Below, in pieces: positions 1-10,739 of a DNA stretch of 64,000 bases (position 1 is the stretch's first letter; every line of letters starts with the position of its first letter). The notes beneath the pieces were generated by a model that worked only from the letters and a program-made list of their open reading frames with translations, was not told the DNA's origin and searched no databases. The position numbers and the translations under genes are program-made. Source of the stretch: Volutella citrinella (taxonomy: Eukaryota; Ascomycota; Sordariomycetes; Hypocreales; Nectriaceae); NCBI GenBank assembly GCA_034401135.1, contig JAWZSP010000001.1:5828001-5892000 (forward strand), given 5' to 3'.

Positions 1-1
1 C

Positions 2-1449
2 ATGCTTCTTTGGCACAGCTTATTAATGATAGGGCTGGGGACGAGCCTCTCCTCAGCCCTTCATTCCAATCTCAACATCTGGAAGCTGGACGACAACTGC
101 CGTCCATATGCCGGCTACCTTCAAGAGTCCCAAGACATTATCCTGGAGGCAGCAATCGACGCCATCCAGTCGCTCAAGTTCATCACCAAGCCGAAGCCCA
201 ATTCAGTCACGGAGCCTAATGCGAGCACACAATGGCTTCGCATTGCCAAGGCCGTCCATGCCGTCTTCGGTGTCCAACCAAATCCTACAAAGCTCGAGTC
301 ACTGGCCCACACACCACTCAGAACGGCTAATTGTAAGTCGGATCCGATCATCTTGTTCCATTGAGGGCATCAGCAGAGGTATTTCTGCCGGCAAAGCTGA
401 CCACAGTCGCTAGACGTCTACACCAGGATGGAAAAGGCGCTCAGCGGCCCGGAAAACGTCCCGCCAAACGGATGGAACCCCATCTTGAGCAAACGCCTCG
501 ACGCAAAGCCCAAGATCGAATGCGGCGAACGAGGCTGGACCTGGCTCGAGCTCGAAGACCGGGTTCCGGGTAAGAGAATCAAGATCAAGGACCACCCCGA
601 CGCCTCGAAGATGGAAAACCAGGGGGCCGTGGGTGCTTGGTACAAGGACCACCGATTCATCTTCACCAAGACATACAAAAGGAGCGAATTTCTTTGTGAA
701 CATGACACACTAGGCTTTGTCCAGTGGAAATATGACATTCTCGGCTTATGCTCTACGCTCGACCAGGCGAACCTGGCAAGGGCTGCGCCAAATGATATGA
801 GACCACGCATCACCGCGGGCATGCCGCTTCAACAGGCTACCGAAGGCCTGACCATGACCATGATGCACGAGTACGCACACTGGTTCGGAGGTCTACTGGA
901 CCCTGCAGACTTCAAGTCCTTCTGTGAGTGGACATCTTAGAGCTTCGTCTTTTCCGCCTCCTTTCGTCAGCTAACACACCATGCGCTCAGTAATTGAGGA
1001 CAGGGACGCGGTCGACAGCAAGGGCCGCCTCGTCTACAAGAACAAGGCCACTGGTAAAGCCGTCAAGATGGATACGCCGCTGAGCGATGCAGAGGAAGAA
1101 GAGCAGGGCTTGGAAATCGGCGCTTGCTGTGAGTCGTCTTGCAGACTGGCCCCTATCCGACCCCATGGCAATCAACTTGAATCACTGACGTGCAATAGAC
1201 GGGGTGCAACGGGTGTGGAATCTGGCACGCGACCATAGCCCCCTGGAGAACACGGGACCCGACAAGGCTGTTGTGAATGCCGAAAGTCTTGCTCTCTTTG
1301 CAATGATGATGTGGGTTTCTCCTATTGTGGTCTTGAATTTTGGGTTTCATACTGACATATTGAACGCAAGGTATTTCAAGGATTGGGACTGGTCGAAAGA
1401 CGGCATCTCACAGGATATCCACGACATGCCGGGAGCTACCCTCCCATAG
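2..1449 (+). CDS. Secreted zinc metallopeptidase, deuterolysin (M35)-like
   Basis: Five exons close in frame: 2-332, 414-923, 991-1128, 1199-1310 and 1371-1449, giving about 389 residues. The first ATG is at the window edge, so an upstream start cannot be excluded. The N-terminus (MLLWHSLLMIGLGTSLSSA) looks like a secretion signal, so the protein probably acts outside the cell. HEYAH at residues 262-266 is a zinc-binding HExxH motif, with the Glu as the likely catalytic base. Downstream, ACYGV and NAESLALFAMMM resemble the YG and NADSYALFA blocks after the active site of M35 peptidases. I do not see the classical GTxDxxYG third-ligand motif, so membership is by resemblance, and the third ligand and activity are open. 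The acidic stretch DAEEEEQGLE lies between the two blocks. The next gene is convergent and ends 230 bp away. Gene call firm; family moderately sure. Confidence 0.75.
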
Positions 1450-1679
1450 TGAGCTGTTTGGGTTGGAATACCACCATGTTGAAGTCATTCTCGAGCACTC
1501 GACGCTGTATCTGTCATGATGTCAATTAGTGAAAGTAGGCATATAGACATGGACGTAATATTACCTTTGATTACTCTGCCTTCTGCCCGTCAATGCCGTT
1601 TCATCCATTTTGAACTGAGTCATACAGTGAAGTAGATGGTTATATCCGGACCGCTCAACAAGCTTGCTTGTTCGGAGAC

Positions 1680-3233
1680 TCATTCCTGCTTCACAATCTT
1701 CTGAGCCGTCGCCTTCAGAAACCCTGAAAAGCTCATAAACGTCGCCGAATCGCGGCCCTCCAGCCACCGGCACACGACCGAAACCTCATCCCTGGCAACC
1801 CGGACACTCACAGCAAATCCAAGCTCGCATGGCCCGTCAACAACCCTTTGCTGGCCAGCCTTTCCCTCCTCCATCTCGCGCTGCTTCTTCCGCCGCCACG
1901 CCCGCGCCCAAACCTTGCCCGGTGCTCGTCCCAGGCCCTCCAGCCGCGCCCTGTCCCACTCCCACGAGAGCAAATCCAGCTCCGCCAGCGCCTGGCACAG
2001 CTTGTCCAAGAAAGCACCCATGTTTGCCATCGCTGGAACGGCGAGCACCACCATCTCGGTGTGCTCCGGTAGCACACTCTTGGAAATCGCCGTCTTGATG
2101 CCCCGCGCAACGTCCTGCGAGGGCCGCATCACGCCAAAACTCCACGCCAACGCCCACCGACGCGTCTTGCTCCCCTGCACGAACTCTGTGACTGCGTAGT
2201 TGTGTATGCCGTTTTTGCGTAGCTTCTCGACAAAGTCGACCAGGCTGGAGAGGAAGCCGAACATGGCCGTGTACCACTGGACGCGTTCTCGGAGCAAGAG
2301 GGACTCTTGGAGGATGCGTTCCACGAACCCGACTTCTCCGCCGTCCGTCACCATCTCATTGCTGGATCCGGTGCATGCTGTGAATGGAGGCCGTGACTTC
2401 CGGGCTGCGCTCTGGACCATCTCGTCTTGGGATTGGTAGAATGGCGGGTTCGTCATGGTGAAGTCAAGAGAGTCCAGCTTCAGTTCGTCGAGCGGGATCA
2501 TTGCATCCTCGGGACTTCTGCCAACAACGTGTATCCTGTGTTGGAGGTCGTTAAGCTTTACATTCTTGTTTGCATACTCGAGGCTCTTCTGGTCGATATC
2601 TGGTACGATTAGCAGTAGTTCCTGGGAGAGCAAGCACACTTACCAGTAGCGATGAAAGACCACGGTCGCTCCGTGCAGCCGAGTAGAGGATAGATGCAGC
2701 TCGCGCCGGTGCCAATGTCCAGGCCAACAATCTTCCTACTCCCCCTATCGTAGGTAGACGAGTCGAGAAGCGCCCTGAGCCAGAGGATGTAGTTGTGGCG
2801 ATTCGTCACCTAGATCCGTCAGCTAGCTCAACCTTCGATGAGAACGAGAACAAGACCAACCGGTGGGCACAGCCGATCATCTGGAAGCTCAATCTTCAAG
2901 CCAAAGTCCAGCTTGAGGAGCGATTTGGTGAGTTGCATGACGCACGCGGCATCATTAAAGAAGTCTGCCTTTCGTTGGTTCCAGCTGTAGCCGTTAGTAT
3001 AAATCTATGTGCTCTGAAAAATATACGTACACTTCTGCAAACTCGGGATCGAGCCTCGCAATCTCCTTGAACTCTGGGGTTTTCGAATACAGATTCTCGA
3101 AATACCGGTCTCTGGAAGCAACATCGTCGGGGATAGCAGGCAGCACGCGTGAGTCTCGAGCTGCACTCGCAGATTCTGATTGCTCTTGAGTCTCTGTGCC
3201 CTCCAAGTCGTCTGCCTTGCGCTTCTCGCCCAT
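1680..3233 (-). CDS. METTL16-like RNA N6-adenosine methyltransferase
   Basis: Four exons on the minus strand (3031-3233, 2861-2984, 2644-2809, 1680-2599) with introns of 44-51 nt give 470 residues. The start has an acidic/basic leader (MGEKRKADDLEG). The SAM-binding loop DIGTGASCIYPLL is at residues 140-152. The catalytic NPPF of the methyltransferase-10/METTL16 family is at 215-218, followed by YQSQDEM. FNDAACVMQLTKSLL and RHNYILWL are also typical of this family. Human METTL16 methylates U6 snRNA and MAT2A mRNA; the yeast-to-fungus orthologues are thought to act on U6 snRNA in the nucleus. The C-terminal Arg/Lys-rich segment (ARAWRRKKQREMEE) could help RNA binding. The 3' end faces the metallopeptidase gene and the 5' side faces the 3' end of the next minus-strand gene. 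Confidence 0.9.
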
Positions 3234-3552
3234 GATGGAGATGTGGAGGCTTCACGTCGCGCTAAGCGTCAAACGCGTCTGCCCAAGGAATGAATTTCTC
3301 AACCACGGGTGATTTCGAAAGCAATGGACGGTTGAATGCATAAGTAGGAACAACTACATTGAAAGCAACTGCATCGGCGCGCGTTCGCATCTGAAGTCAA
3401 CCTGAGCGCATGGGACAATCACAAGGCAAATTCAAACACGTCTCACTCAAAGCGGCTAACGTAATGACTACGAAATGCAATTATCCAGGCCGTGACTCAT
3501 TACCTCATACTGCGATATACCAAACAAGGAAACGCTGCGCCATTGCCCTCAA

Positions 3553-5097
3553 CTACCAGAGCAGGACCCTCCATCGCCACCCGTCGAGCACCTTCATCTC
3601 CTTGTCGTCAATGTCCGGGTCACCGCGCTCGATGCGCGCGCACAGCTTCTTGATGCGCTTCTGCACCGTGCGGGCCACGCGCAGCGAGACCTCGTTGGAG
3701 AAGACGTAGAGCACGGCGAAGACAACAAAGGCGAACCTGGCCAGGCGGCCGGCGCCAAAGATCTCGTGCTCAATGTAGGCGACGAGGCCCTGCGCCTTGC
3801 GGAACGCGTGCTCCGTGTCGTTTGACGACTGCGCCGAGTCCTCGTCGTCGCTCCGCTTAAAGAACTTGCGGATAAAGGGGATAAAGGTGGCACTAAGTGT
3901 GAATCGGGGTTGTTAGTCTGATCTCACTCCCTAGTGCGTGTGGGTAACTTACATGGCGCCGCCGATGATCCATTTGCGCCAACGGTGGTTCTCGGCCGCC
4001 TTGGCAATGCCACGGACCTCGTCCTGGAGGATCCTCAAGTCGGTCAGCACGGCACCCGCCTGCGCCTGCAGACGACTGTCGAGTTCGTAGGCGGGCATTC
4101 GCGCATCGCCGCTGCGCTTCTGGCGCTGGAGACTGAGGAGCTCGCGCAGGCCGAACTGGCAGTTGGTCTTGAGGTTCTTGAGGTCGTGGAGATCGTTGGG
4201 GCTGTCGAGCTGCGCCAGCTGGGTGCTTGGCCGAGCTATGACGGGGTTGCTGTTGCCTGGATCCAAACCCGGGTGCTCCGCGCTGGGGTAAGGGCCGTAG
4301 ACGGGACCTTGGGACGCCTGCGGAGGCGGGTAGTCTTGCGGGTTGTACGGCCGCGGAGCGTAGTCCTGGCCCTGGGGTTGATTCATGGGCCCATAGTCTT
4401 GGGGGTTGTACGGCTTTGGGGTGTAATCGATGCCGGGGCCTTTGGTCAAGTCCTGTCCCTTGGGGCCCTTGGTTCTCTCATCTTGAGTCAGTGGCTCAGC
4501 CCTGTTGGATTCTTTTCCTCTGCCGTCTTCAGGCCGCGATTCCGAGCGCCTGGAATCTTTGTCGTACCTTTCCTTGTCGGAGCGGTCCTTGTATCCGTCC
4601 TTGTCGTACCTGTCCTTGTCGGAGCGGTCCTTGTAACGGTCCTTTTCATAACCGTCCTTGTAGCGGTCCTTGTCAGAGCGGTCCTTGTCAGAGCGGTCCT
4701 TGTCAGAGCGGTCCTTGTCAGGGCGATCCTTGTCAGAACGGTCCTTATACCGGTCCTTATCGGAGCGATCCTTGTAGCGGTCCTTTTCATAACCGTCCTT
4801 GTCAGATCGGTCCTTTTCAGAACGGTCCTTGTAACGGTCCTTGTCGGAGCGGTCCTTGTAGCGGTCCTCATCCTTTGCGGACGGCACGTAGTCCTGCGGG
4901 TTGTACGGCTTGTAGCTGGAGTCGTAGGCCTTGTCCGTCTGGGAGCCATACTCCTGAGACTTGTAGTTCTGGCTGTCATAAGAGTACGACTGAGTCGGAG
5001 GAGTGGGATACGGATTCACCAGGACGGGGCTCTGGCTCTCGATGGGTTGAGGGTCGACCGCACGAAGCGGTGACTTTGGTTCTGACGCAGACGCCAT
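3553..5097 (-). CDS. Pentapeptide-repeat protein with C-terminal membrane segments
   Basis: Two exons, 3953-5097 and 3553-3892, joined across a 60-nt intron with a GTAAGT donor, give about 494 residues. I start at the ATG at 5097 (MASASEPKSPLRAVDP); the open frame extends nine bases further only through a TTG. The N-terminal half is disordered and rich in Tyr, Ser, Pro and Gln, with repeated PYNPQDYxP elements. In its middle is a long array of DKDRS/YKDRS/DKDRY pentapeptides. The C-terminal 200 residues look folded: a helical stretch (DLHDLKNLKTNCQFGLREL), a hydrophobic segment (WIIGGAIATFIPFI), and a likely transmembrane helix (FAFVVFAVLYVF) followed by basic RTVQKRIKKL. It is probably a tail-anchored or two-pass membrane protein with a long charged cytosolic arm. 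I do not recognise a named family. Confidence 0.8.
4556..4870 (-). repeat. 15-bp tandem array coding for [D/Y]KDR[S/Y] pentapeptides
   Basis: About twenty imperfect 15-bp units (plus-strand form tccttgtcagagcgg with variants) run in frame through the preceding gene. Each unit encodes D/Y-K-D-R-S/Y, so the product is a strictly alternating charged array. Several adjacent units near 4675-4730 are almost identical in DNA, which suggests recent unit duplication and possible length variation among strains. Confidence 0.85.
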
Positions 5098-6652
5098 CGC
5101 AAACAATGGGCGGTGGGACTAGCGGGAAGAGCAGGCAATGACGAGCAAATATACGAGGGCAGTGGGAATATACAAAACAACAATGAGTCGCTCCGGTGTC
5201 TGTAAGACAGACAGTCTTGGGCGCACGTTGCAGAGTGAGCATGAGAGGCTGGCGGGAACTGATGACGCTGGGTGGGGAACGGGAATTCGTGGGGCTGGGA
5301 TATGCAATACTGGCGGGTGTCAGCAGCATAGCGGAGCAGCCGTTACTGAGGCGTGGCTAGGAGTTGTGGCTGTGTGTGGCTGTCTTTCTCTCCGTCACCC
5401 AAGAGCCGCACCCAGAGCAGACGGTGGCGAGCGATAGATGGCCTATATCCGGACACTAGACCTCTCTTTAATTTCATCTCCTTTGCCCTCAGACAAACAC
5501 TGCCGCTTTTCCGCTACCGATATCGCCGAAAAAGAGAAAAGTGGAGTGACAATCTAATCTTAGCACAATCCAGCCAATAGCGACTCGCCCCTGGACAAGT
5601 CGCGCCATCCGAATCGCTGGGCCGTTGCCCACGACAGCGCGCCGTTGTGTTTATTCCACGGGCACCAGCTCTAGAGCGACGATTTCTTCCACGCCAAGTC
5701 CAAGTAGATTTAATGATATCCCGCAGACCCGGTCTGGACACTGCACTTTTGACAGTCTGGCGCCAGCGGCGAAGATGAGGAAATGCCATCTTGGACAGCG
5801 CCCCACATTTACGAGGCAGTCTCTACCAATCAGAGGCACGGAATAGATGAGTAAGCTCGTGACAAAAGTCCTACGCTATGCCTCCTTGGGAGCTGTCCAG
5901 ATTGTGGGAGCAGGTGGGTGCCTCAGTGGTTTGCCTGTCTGCCTCTCTTGCCCACCAAGCAGCGTGGCTGTACCCCAGAATCTCTCTCCTTCACTCTCCC
6001 ACGTCCTCTCCCTCTCTCACTTTCTCCCCTACGACACCCAGCCCTATCCGTGGAGCTGTGTGTCTTTCCACTCTATTCTTCTTCGTTTTCTTCGCCTTGG
6101 GAGAGCTGCGTGCGTGTTCAAGCGACGCCCACTCTCTCTTGTTCCTCTCTCTTGCTCCACTGTCGATCTTTCGAGAAGCCCCCCCGACGTCCACGCTGGC
6201 AATTCCTGCGGCTCGCCATGCTCGAGTCCATCCATCTTTTTCTCCTGTGTTTGATGTTGCAGGGTGCCTGATGGTGTAGCTGGTACAAGTGACTTGTGCA
6301 TTGCCGCCTGGTCATTGCTCTGCTCTCTGCTCCTCTGCCCATCTCCCCCACCATACCGAGCTCGCTGCCATCCCACCTCGAGTATAAGTATCCGGGTCTC
6401 CCCCCTCCTCTCGACCCTTTTTTCTCCAGCTCAAGCCCAGACATCTTCACCTCACTGCCCTCTTGTTTTATTCTATCCCTCCTATTCTGCCTATTGTGTC
6501 CTCCCTCTGGCCTGCCTCCATCGTGTCGTCGTCCCCGTCGCCGTTGTCCCCATCGCTGCCTTACGGCTCCCCAAGGCGGCTCTCGTCTTGACCGTCCGAC
6601 GTAGCACCAGACATTGCCTGCCCCCTCTTGTTCCACTATCCCACTACTCGTC
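5098..6652. promoter_or_regulatory. Divergent promoter region with a long CT-rich leader
   Basis: This 1.55-kb gap separates the minus-strand pentapeptide-repeat gene from the plus-strand DUF4139 gene. The first half shows no coding signal. From about 5940 to 6650 the plus strand is strongly pyrimidine-rich (runs such as ctctctccttcactctccc), a common feature of promoters and 5' leaders of well-expressed fungal genes. A TATAAG at 6383-6388 lies 265 bp before the DUF4139 start codon. Open frames here (for example 5878-6279) are low-complexity Ser/Pro/Leu and I do not accept them as genes. Confidence 0.5.
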
Positions 6653-9136
6653 ATGGAGATTGCCAATTCCGTAGAGTACAAGATCCGGGACCTGGGCACC
6701 CGTGCCGTCATCTTCGGCCCTACCCAGGCCCAGGTCACCCGTGACATCAAGGGCGTCCCTTTGAAGGTATGCATGCCCTCGTAACTCAACAATTGGGTGC
6801 GGCTGACATGAATCCAGCCCGGAGTCAATGAGATTGCCGTCGTCGGCCTCACGCCCACCGTTGATGAGCACTCCATCAAGGTCGAGGGCAGTGGTGCTGC
6901 TACGATCACTAGCATTGCTGTCGAGAGTGTGCCCAACCAGGAAATCTTTGAGGATGTCCATCCAGAGTCTGAATCTGAGGATGACGACGATGACGATGAT
7001 GATGATGCATCTGACGAGCTTCCTGAACACCCTGACCTGATGGCCGCCAAGCTTACCCTCTTCCACTTGAACACGGAGCTCAACAGAGCCAAGGAGGCCA
7101 TTGCCAATGCCGATGACCGCATCAAAATCCTTGACTCGTACAGCAAGTCCTTGGAGAACAAGGAACGTGCCATCGATATTGGCCAAGTCCTCGACACATA
7201 CAAGGAGGAGCGTGACAAGGCCTTCCAAGACCGAGCCGCCGGGGCCACAGAGGAGCACGAAATCCTCCTGAAGCTGGCCACTGCCGGCAAGGAGTACGAC
7301 AGGCTCTACAGGCTCGACGGCAAGCTCAAGAAGAAGGAAAGCAAGATTCGTGACAGGGTCAGGAAGGCCAAGGACAAGCAGCGCTCCATCAAGCTCCTCC
7401 GCGAGGAACGCCGCGCCCAAGAAAAGGCGCGCACGCGCCAGGAGCAGGAGAAGCTCTGGCCCAAGTACTGCTACACGGTGCGGATCCAGCTCGAGGTCAG
7501 CACTGCCGTCACGCCCGCCTCCTCACGCCGCGGGTCCGTGTCGAGCGAGACGGAGCCGGTGCCCTATGTGCCGCCCCGCAACATGGACTTGGACGAGAAC
7601 CAGACGTGCGACCTGGTCCTGTCGTACGCCACGGGCTCTGCCTACTGGGCGCCCACATACGACCTGCAGCTCTCGGCCACCACTCTGTCAGGCACCCTGT
7701 GCTTCGACGGGCGCCTGACCAACATGACGTCGGAGAAGTGGGAGAACTGCAAGGTCACGCTGTCGGCCACGCAGGCCAACTTTTCCGGCACCGACGATGC
7801 TGTGCCGACGCTCAAGCCGTGGCACATCAAGCTCTGCACCAAGCAACAGACGTCGAAAGGCGTTGCTGACAGCCAGGAGGAGCGGACGGCCCGCGAGCGG
7901 TTCACCAATGTCAAGGCGCTCGGCCTCTCCAAGAAGCGGTCCGAGATGTTTGGGGCCGACGCCAAGGCTACGCAAGATTATCAGATGCAGCTGATGCTGC
8001 TGGAGCAGCAGAACAAGAAGAGGCTGATGATGGCCCGGCAGGAGAATGACACGCCGCAGGCCAACCAGGCGCAGCAGCAGCCGCAGCAGCCGCAGCAGTT
8101 GCCACAGCAGCAGATTCAGCAGCAGCATATGCAACAGCAGATGCAACAGCAGCAACAACAGCGGATGCACCAGATGCAGCAGATGCAGCGGCCGCAGCAG
8201 CAAATGCCGTACCAGCAGTTCATGGCACAGCAGCAGCAGCAACAGGCACAGCAGCAGCAGGCACAGCAGCAGGCACAGCAAGTGCAGGCCTTCGGCGCAC
8301 AGCAACTGCAGCAGGGCGAGGCGATGGACTTTTCCATGCCACAGGGCAGCGGCGACGTGCTCCAGGACTTCGACTTTGACGCGTTCCTGGGCAACGAGCC
8401 GCAGCCGCTCGAGTTCCAGGAGTCGTTTGTGGACGACTCGGGCTTCAGCCCGACATACGACCTGCCCGGGTTCAAGACGGTGGCGCCCAAGCTGACCGTG
8501 TCCAAGGTGCGCATCGCCAGCATCCCGCTGCGCAACGTCTTCTTCAGCCACACGGTGGTGGCCAAGTACCAGCCCGTGGCACACCTCAAGGCACGCATGA
8601 AGAACACGAGCAAGTGGACGATCCTGCGCGGACCCGTCAGCGTGACGCTCGACGGTGCCTTTATCGAGAGCGGCAAGATCTTCCGGTGCAACCCGGGCGA
8701 GACGTTTACGCTGGGGCTGGGTGTGGACCCGGCCATCAAGATCACGTACCCCAAGCCCGACGTGCGCAAGAGCACGACGGGCGTGTTTGGCAACGTCGAG
8801 AGCTCGACGTACGCGCGGTCGGTGACGGTGCACAACACGCGCGCGGCCACCAACAAGCCCATCAACCTGTTCGTCATGGACCAGATCCCCGTGTCCAAGG
8901 ACGACAAGCTGCGCGTTGGCCTGGTCGTGCCCGACAAGCTGGCCGTGGGCGAAAAGGTCGAGGCCGGTGTGCCGTCGCGCCCCGTGCAGGACCGCGAATG
9001 GGGCACGGCCACGGCCTCGCTCAAGAAGTCGGGCGAGATCACCTGGGAGGTCAAGCTCAACCCATCCAAGGCGGTCAAGCTGCCGCTCGAGTACCAGCTG
9101 CTGATGCCGAGCGGCGAGTCTGCGCGGGAGTGCTAG
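6653..9136 (+). CDS. DUF4139/DUF4140 (MuiA-like) protein with Asp and Gln tracts
   Basis: Exon 1 is 6653-6766 and exon 2 is 6818-9136, giving 810 residues. The N-terminus (YKIRDLGTRAVIFGPTQAQV, then GVNEIAVVGLTPTVDEHSI) matches the DUF4140 N-terminal domain. An acidic run (SESEDDDDDDDDDAS) at about residues 90-102 follows. Residues about 115-270 are a Lys/Glu-rich coiled coil. The C-terminal DUF4139 domain begins near TCDLVLSYATGSAYWAPTYD and is recognisable again at VAKYQPVAHLKARM and FRCNPGETFTLGLGVDP. It is interrupted by a Gln-rich low-complexity insert (about residues 455-545). The bacterial relative MuiA is linked to mucoidy inhibition; fungal function is not established. No signal peptide or membrane segment is seen, so it is probably cytosolic or nuclear. 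Confidence 0.88.
8060..8315 (+). repeat. CAG/CAA-rich polyglutamine-coding tract
   Basis: The tract is built of CAG/CAA triplets with interspersed ATG, CCG and GCA codons. It encodes Q-rich stretches such as QQPQQPQQLPQQQIQQQ and QQQQQQAQQQQ inside the DUF4139 gene. It lies between two conserved parts of that domain, so it is an expansion within a folded protein rather than a tail. A long antisense Leu-rich open frame here is its shadow. Confidence 0.9.
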
Positions 9137-9525
9137 AGCTCAGCTGCGCCCGCATGAGAGCTGTTTTATGTTTCCTGTTTGTGAGGCTGTGGTAGTATAC
9201 CGTTGTTTCCCCGTTACAAGTTGTAGATGCGCCCGCGTGGGCTGTTCAGGTTTCATTATTACCCATGACGAGTTTGTAGCCTTGGATTGTATCAAAATGG
9301 CCTTTGGAAGGCGGTAATTAGTCTTGTGTAGTCAATCAATATCAAACACGTTGCATGCACTCTTCTGCTCTTCTGTCTCTATTGTCTCTGTTGTGTTAGC
9401 CGATTTAAAGTTCATCCAGTTGCTCCTGTTTTGAGTTTGGCTAATTCACAACACCACCGTGATGCCAATATGGCCCAACTTTTAGCCTCACTTTCCATCA
9501 CGTGATAGGACAACAACTCCTATTC
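9137..9525. other. 3' flank of the DUF4139 gene and upstream region of tRNA-Pro
   Basis: AT-richer, non-coding sequence. I see no open frame worth calling. It should contain the 3' UTR of the DUF4139 gene and the 5' flank of the tRNA. Confidence 0.5.
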
Positions 9526-9616
9526 GGTCTGGTGGTCTAGTGGTATGATTCTCGCTTAGGGCAAACCCTACAGCATAGCTTGCGAGAGGTCCCGGGTTCA
9601 ATCCCCGGCCAGACCC
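9526..9616 (+). tRNA. tRNA-Pro (anticodon AGG) with a 19-nt intron
   Basis: The acceptor stem is GGTCTGG pairing with CCAGACC, with discriminator C at 9616. The D arm is GTCTAGTGGTATGAT. The anticodon stem is CTCGC (9551-9555) pairing with GCGAG (9582-9586). The anticodon AGG is at 9558-9560, read as proline. A 19-nt intron occupies 9562-9580, directly after position 37, the canonical place for nuclear tRNA introns. It contains accct, which can pair with the anticodon region as expected for recognition by the tRNA-splicing endonuclease. The T arm is CCGGGTTCAATCCCCGG. The spliced tRNA is 72 nt. A, B box-type internal promoter elements are present. Confidence 0.96.
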
Positions 9617-9620
9617 TTCC

Positions 9621-9625
9621 TTTTT
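9621..9625 (+). terminator. RNA polymerase III T-run terminator
   Basis: Five consecutive T residues four bases after the tRNA discriminator base form a standard Pol III stop signal. It also sits only six bases from the stop codon of the small minus-strand gene that follows. Confidence 0.85.
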
Positions 9626-9630
9626 GCTTC

Positions 9631-10072
9631 TCAGACGCCTTGTGTCTCCACAGACCCTTGCGGCTCCATTTTTTTACGTGGATCCTCAGGGACGAAGCCG
9701 ACGGAATGACATGCATTGTTGAGCAGGTACGTGAGTTGGGCCATTTGCAGGCTCAGCTCCACCAGCGAGGACATGGTCCGGCCGAGGCCTTCCTCGATGG
9801 AACGAATGAACATCTGCGCCTCAAAGAAGGCATCGTCGACACCGGGAGTGGGTGTCGTGCACGGGCTGGTTGTGTAGCTTTCAACCAGCCGGGCAACTTC
9901 GTCAATCTTTCGGCTGCGGTCAGCGATGCGGTGCTCTGTGTTGATGAGGCATGCCCACTTCTGATACCAAACTGCGCAGTTCCTGGCTGAGATGTGGTGC
10001 GGAGTCGGCGATGGTGGCATCCTGGATGGCACGCAGGCTCTGGGAGATGCGTGTGAGGTTTTTGGCCGGCAT
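9631..10072 (-). CDS. Small helical protein gene, frame broken or spliced
   Basis: Two coding-like stretches lie in different frames. From the ATG at 10072 one frame reads MPAKNLTRISQSLRAIQDAT and on to SQELRSL before a stop. A second frame carries YQKWACLINTEHRIADRS and continues to a stop at 9631. They can be joined by a 46-nt intron (9987-10032, donor GTGCCA, acceptor CAG), giving 131 residues. However, the first frame keeps looking coding inside that intron, so a one-base frameshift near 9970 (mutation or assembly error) is an equal explanation. The product is mostly amphipathic helix. I do not recognise the family. The longer open frame reaching 10488 is not supported as coding. Confidence 0.45.
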
Positions 10073-10739
10073 TTTACAGTAGAAGTCAATAGACTAGATC
10101 TATAGCAGAGACTGAGAGTGTAGGATAGCAAGGACATGCCCTTCCGTGGCAGCTCCCATGCTATTTGTAGTCTGGCATCCGGCTTGGGCAACGAAGCCAT
10201 GTTGGCTCTGTACCACGAATGCTGGCTTGCCGGGTGGCACACGACAAAAGGAGCTTCAATACGTGGTCGCTGGGTGAGGAATTTGGGATACACGGAGCAA
10301 ACAAGGACGTCATAAATGGCCGATGTGCAGGAGGAGCTGTAACTCACGCAATCTCGCTGCGATACGCAAGTCTGGAATTTAGCTACGTCTGTTGCACTAG
10401 CGGGTGGCACATTAACACAAGCTTCATTTGCTCTAGACACAGAGTTGACATTGTTTGATTGTTTGGGGGCTATTCGTAGCGATTTCATCCGTGATTGCTG
10501 CCCCAGAGCAATTGCTCGTGTAAAGCCGGCTCTGTTATGGCCATGATAGCAAGAGAATACATCATTCTACATCTCAAGTTCTCAATCCAGCACCATCTTC
10601 ATCTCGTAGAGCCGTACCTAGTGATATTCGTCTGAACGGATGCATCTTTCGTCTCGTTTGTTCCAGTTCCAGTTCCAGTCTCCGGTTCTAGACCCTCTCA
10701 AGCACCACACCGTAGCCATATCTATCCTTCCGAAGACCC
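10073..10739. other. Intergenic region
   Basis: Promoter side of the small minus-strand gene and 3' side of the next one. Around 10580-10740 the strand is CT-rich (ccagttccagttccagtctc, a short direct repeat near 10662-10682). I see no further gene. Confidence 0.4.

Noticed and set aside
3934..5073. 379-codon Val/Leu-rich open frame on the plus strand resembling a membrane protein
   Set aside because: Antisense of the DKDRS-repeat gene; the LVxAVLV pattern arises from the 15-bp repeat.
6118..7290. 390-codon minus-strand frame
   Set aside because: Overlaps the promoter and first exons of the DUF4139 gene; Ser/Arg-rich with no domains.
7688..8833. 381-codon Leu/His-rich open frame on the minus strand
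   Set aside because: It is the antisense shadow of the DUF4139 gene; the Leu and Cys runs come from the CAG-rich tract read backwards.
10073..10488. N-terminal extension of the small gene next to the tRNA
   Set aside because: Sequence upstream of 10072 looks non-coding (irregular composition, no better ATG context) although the frame is open.
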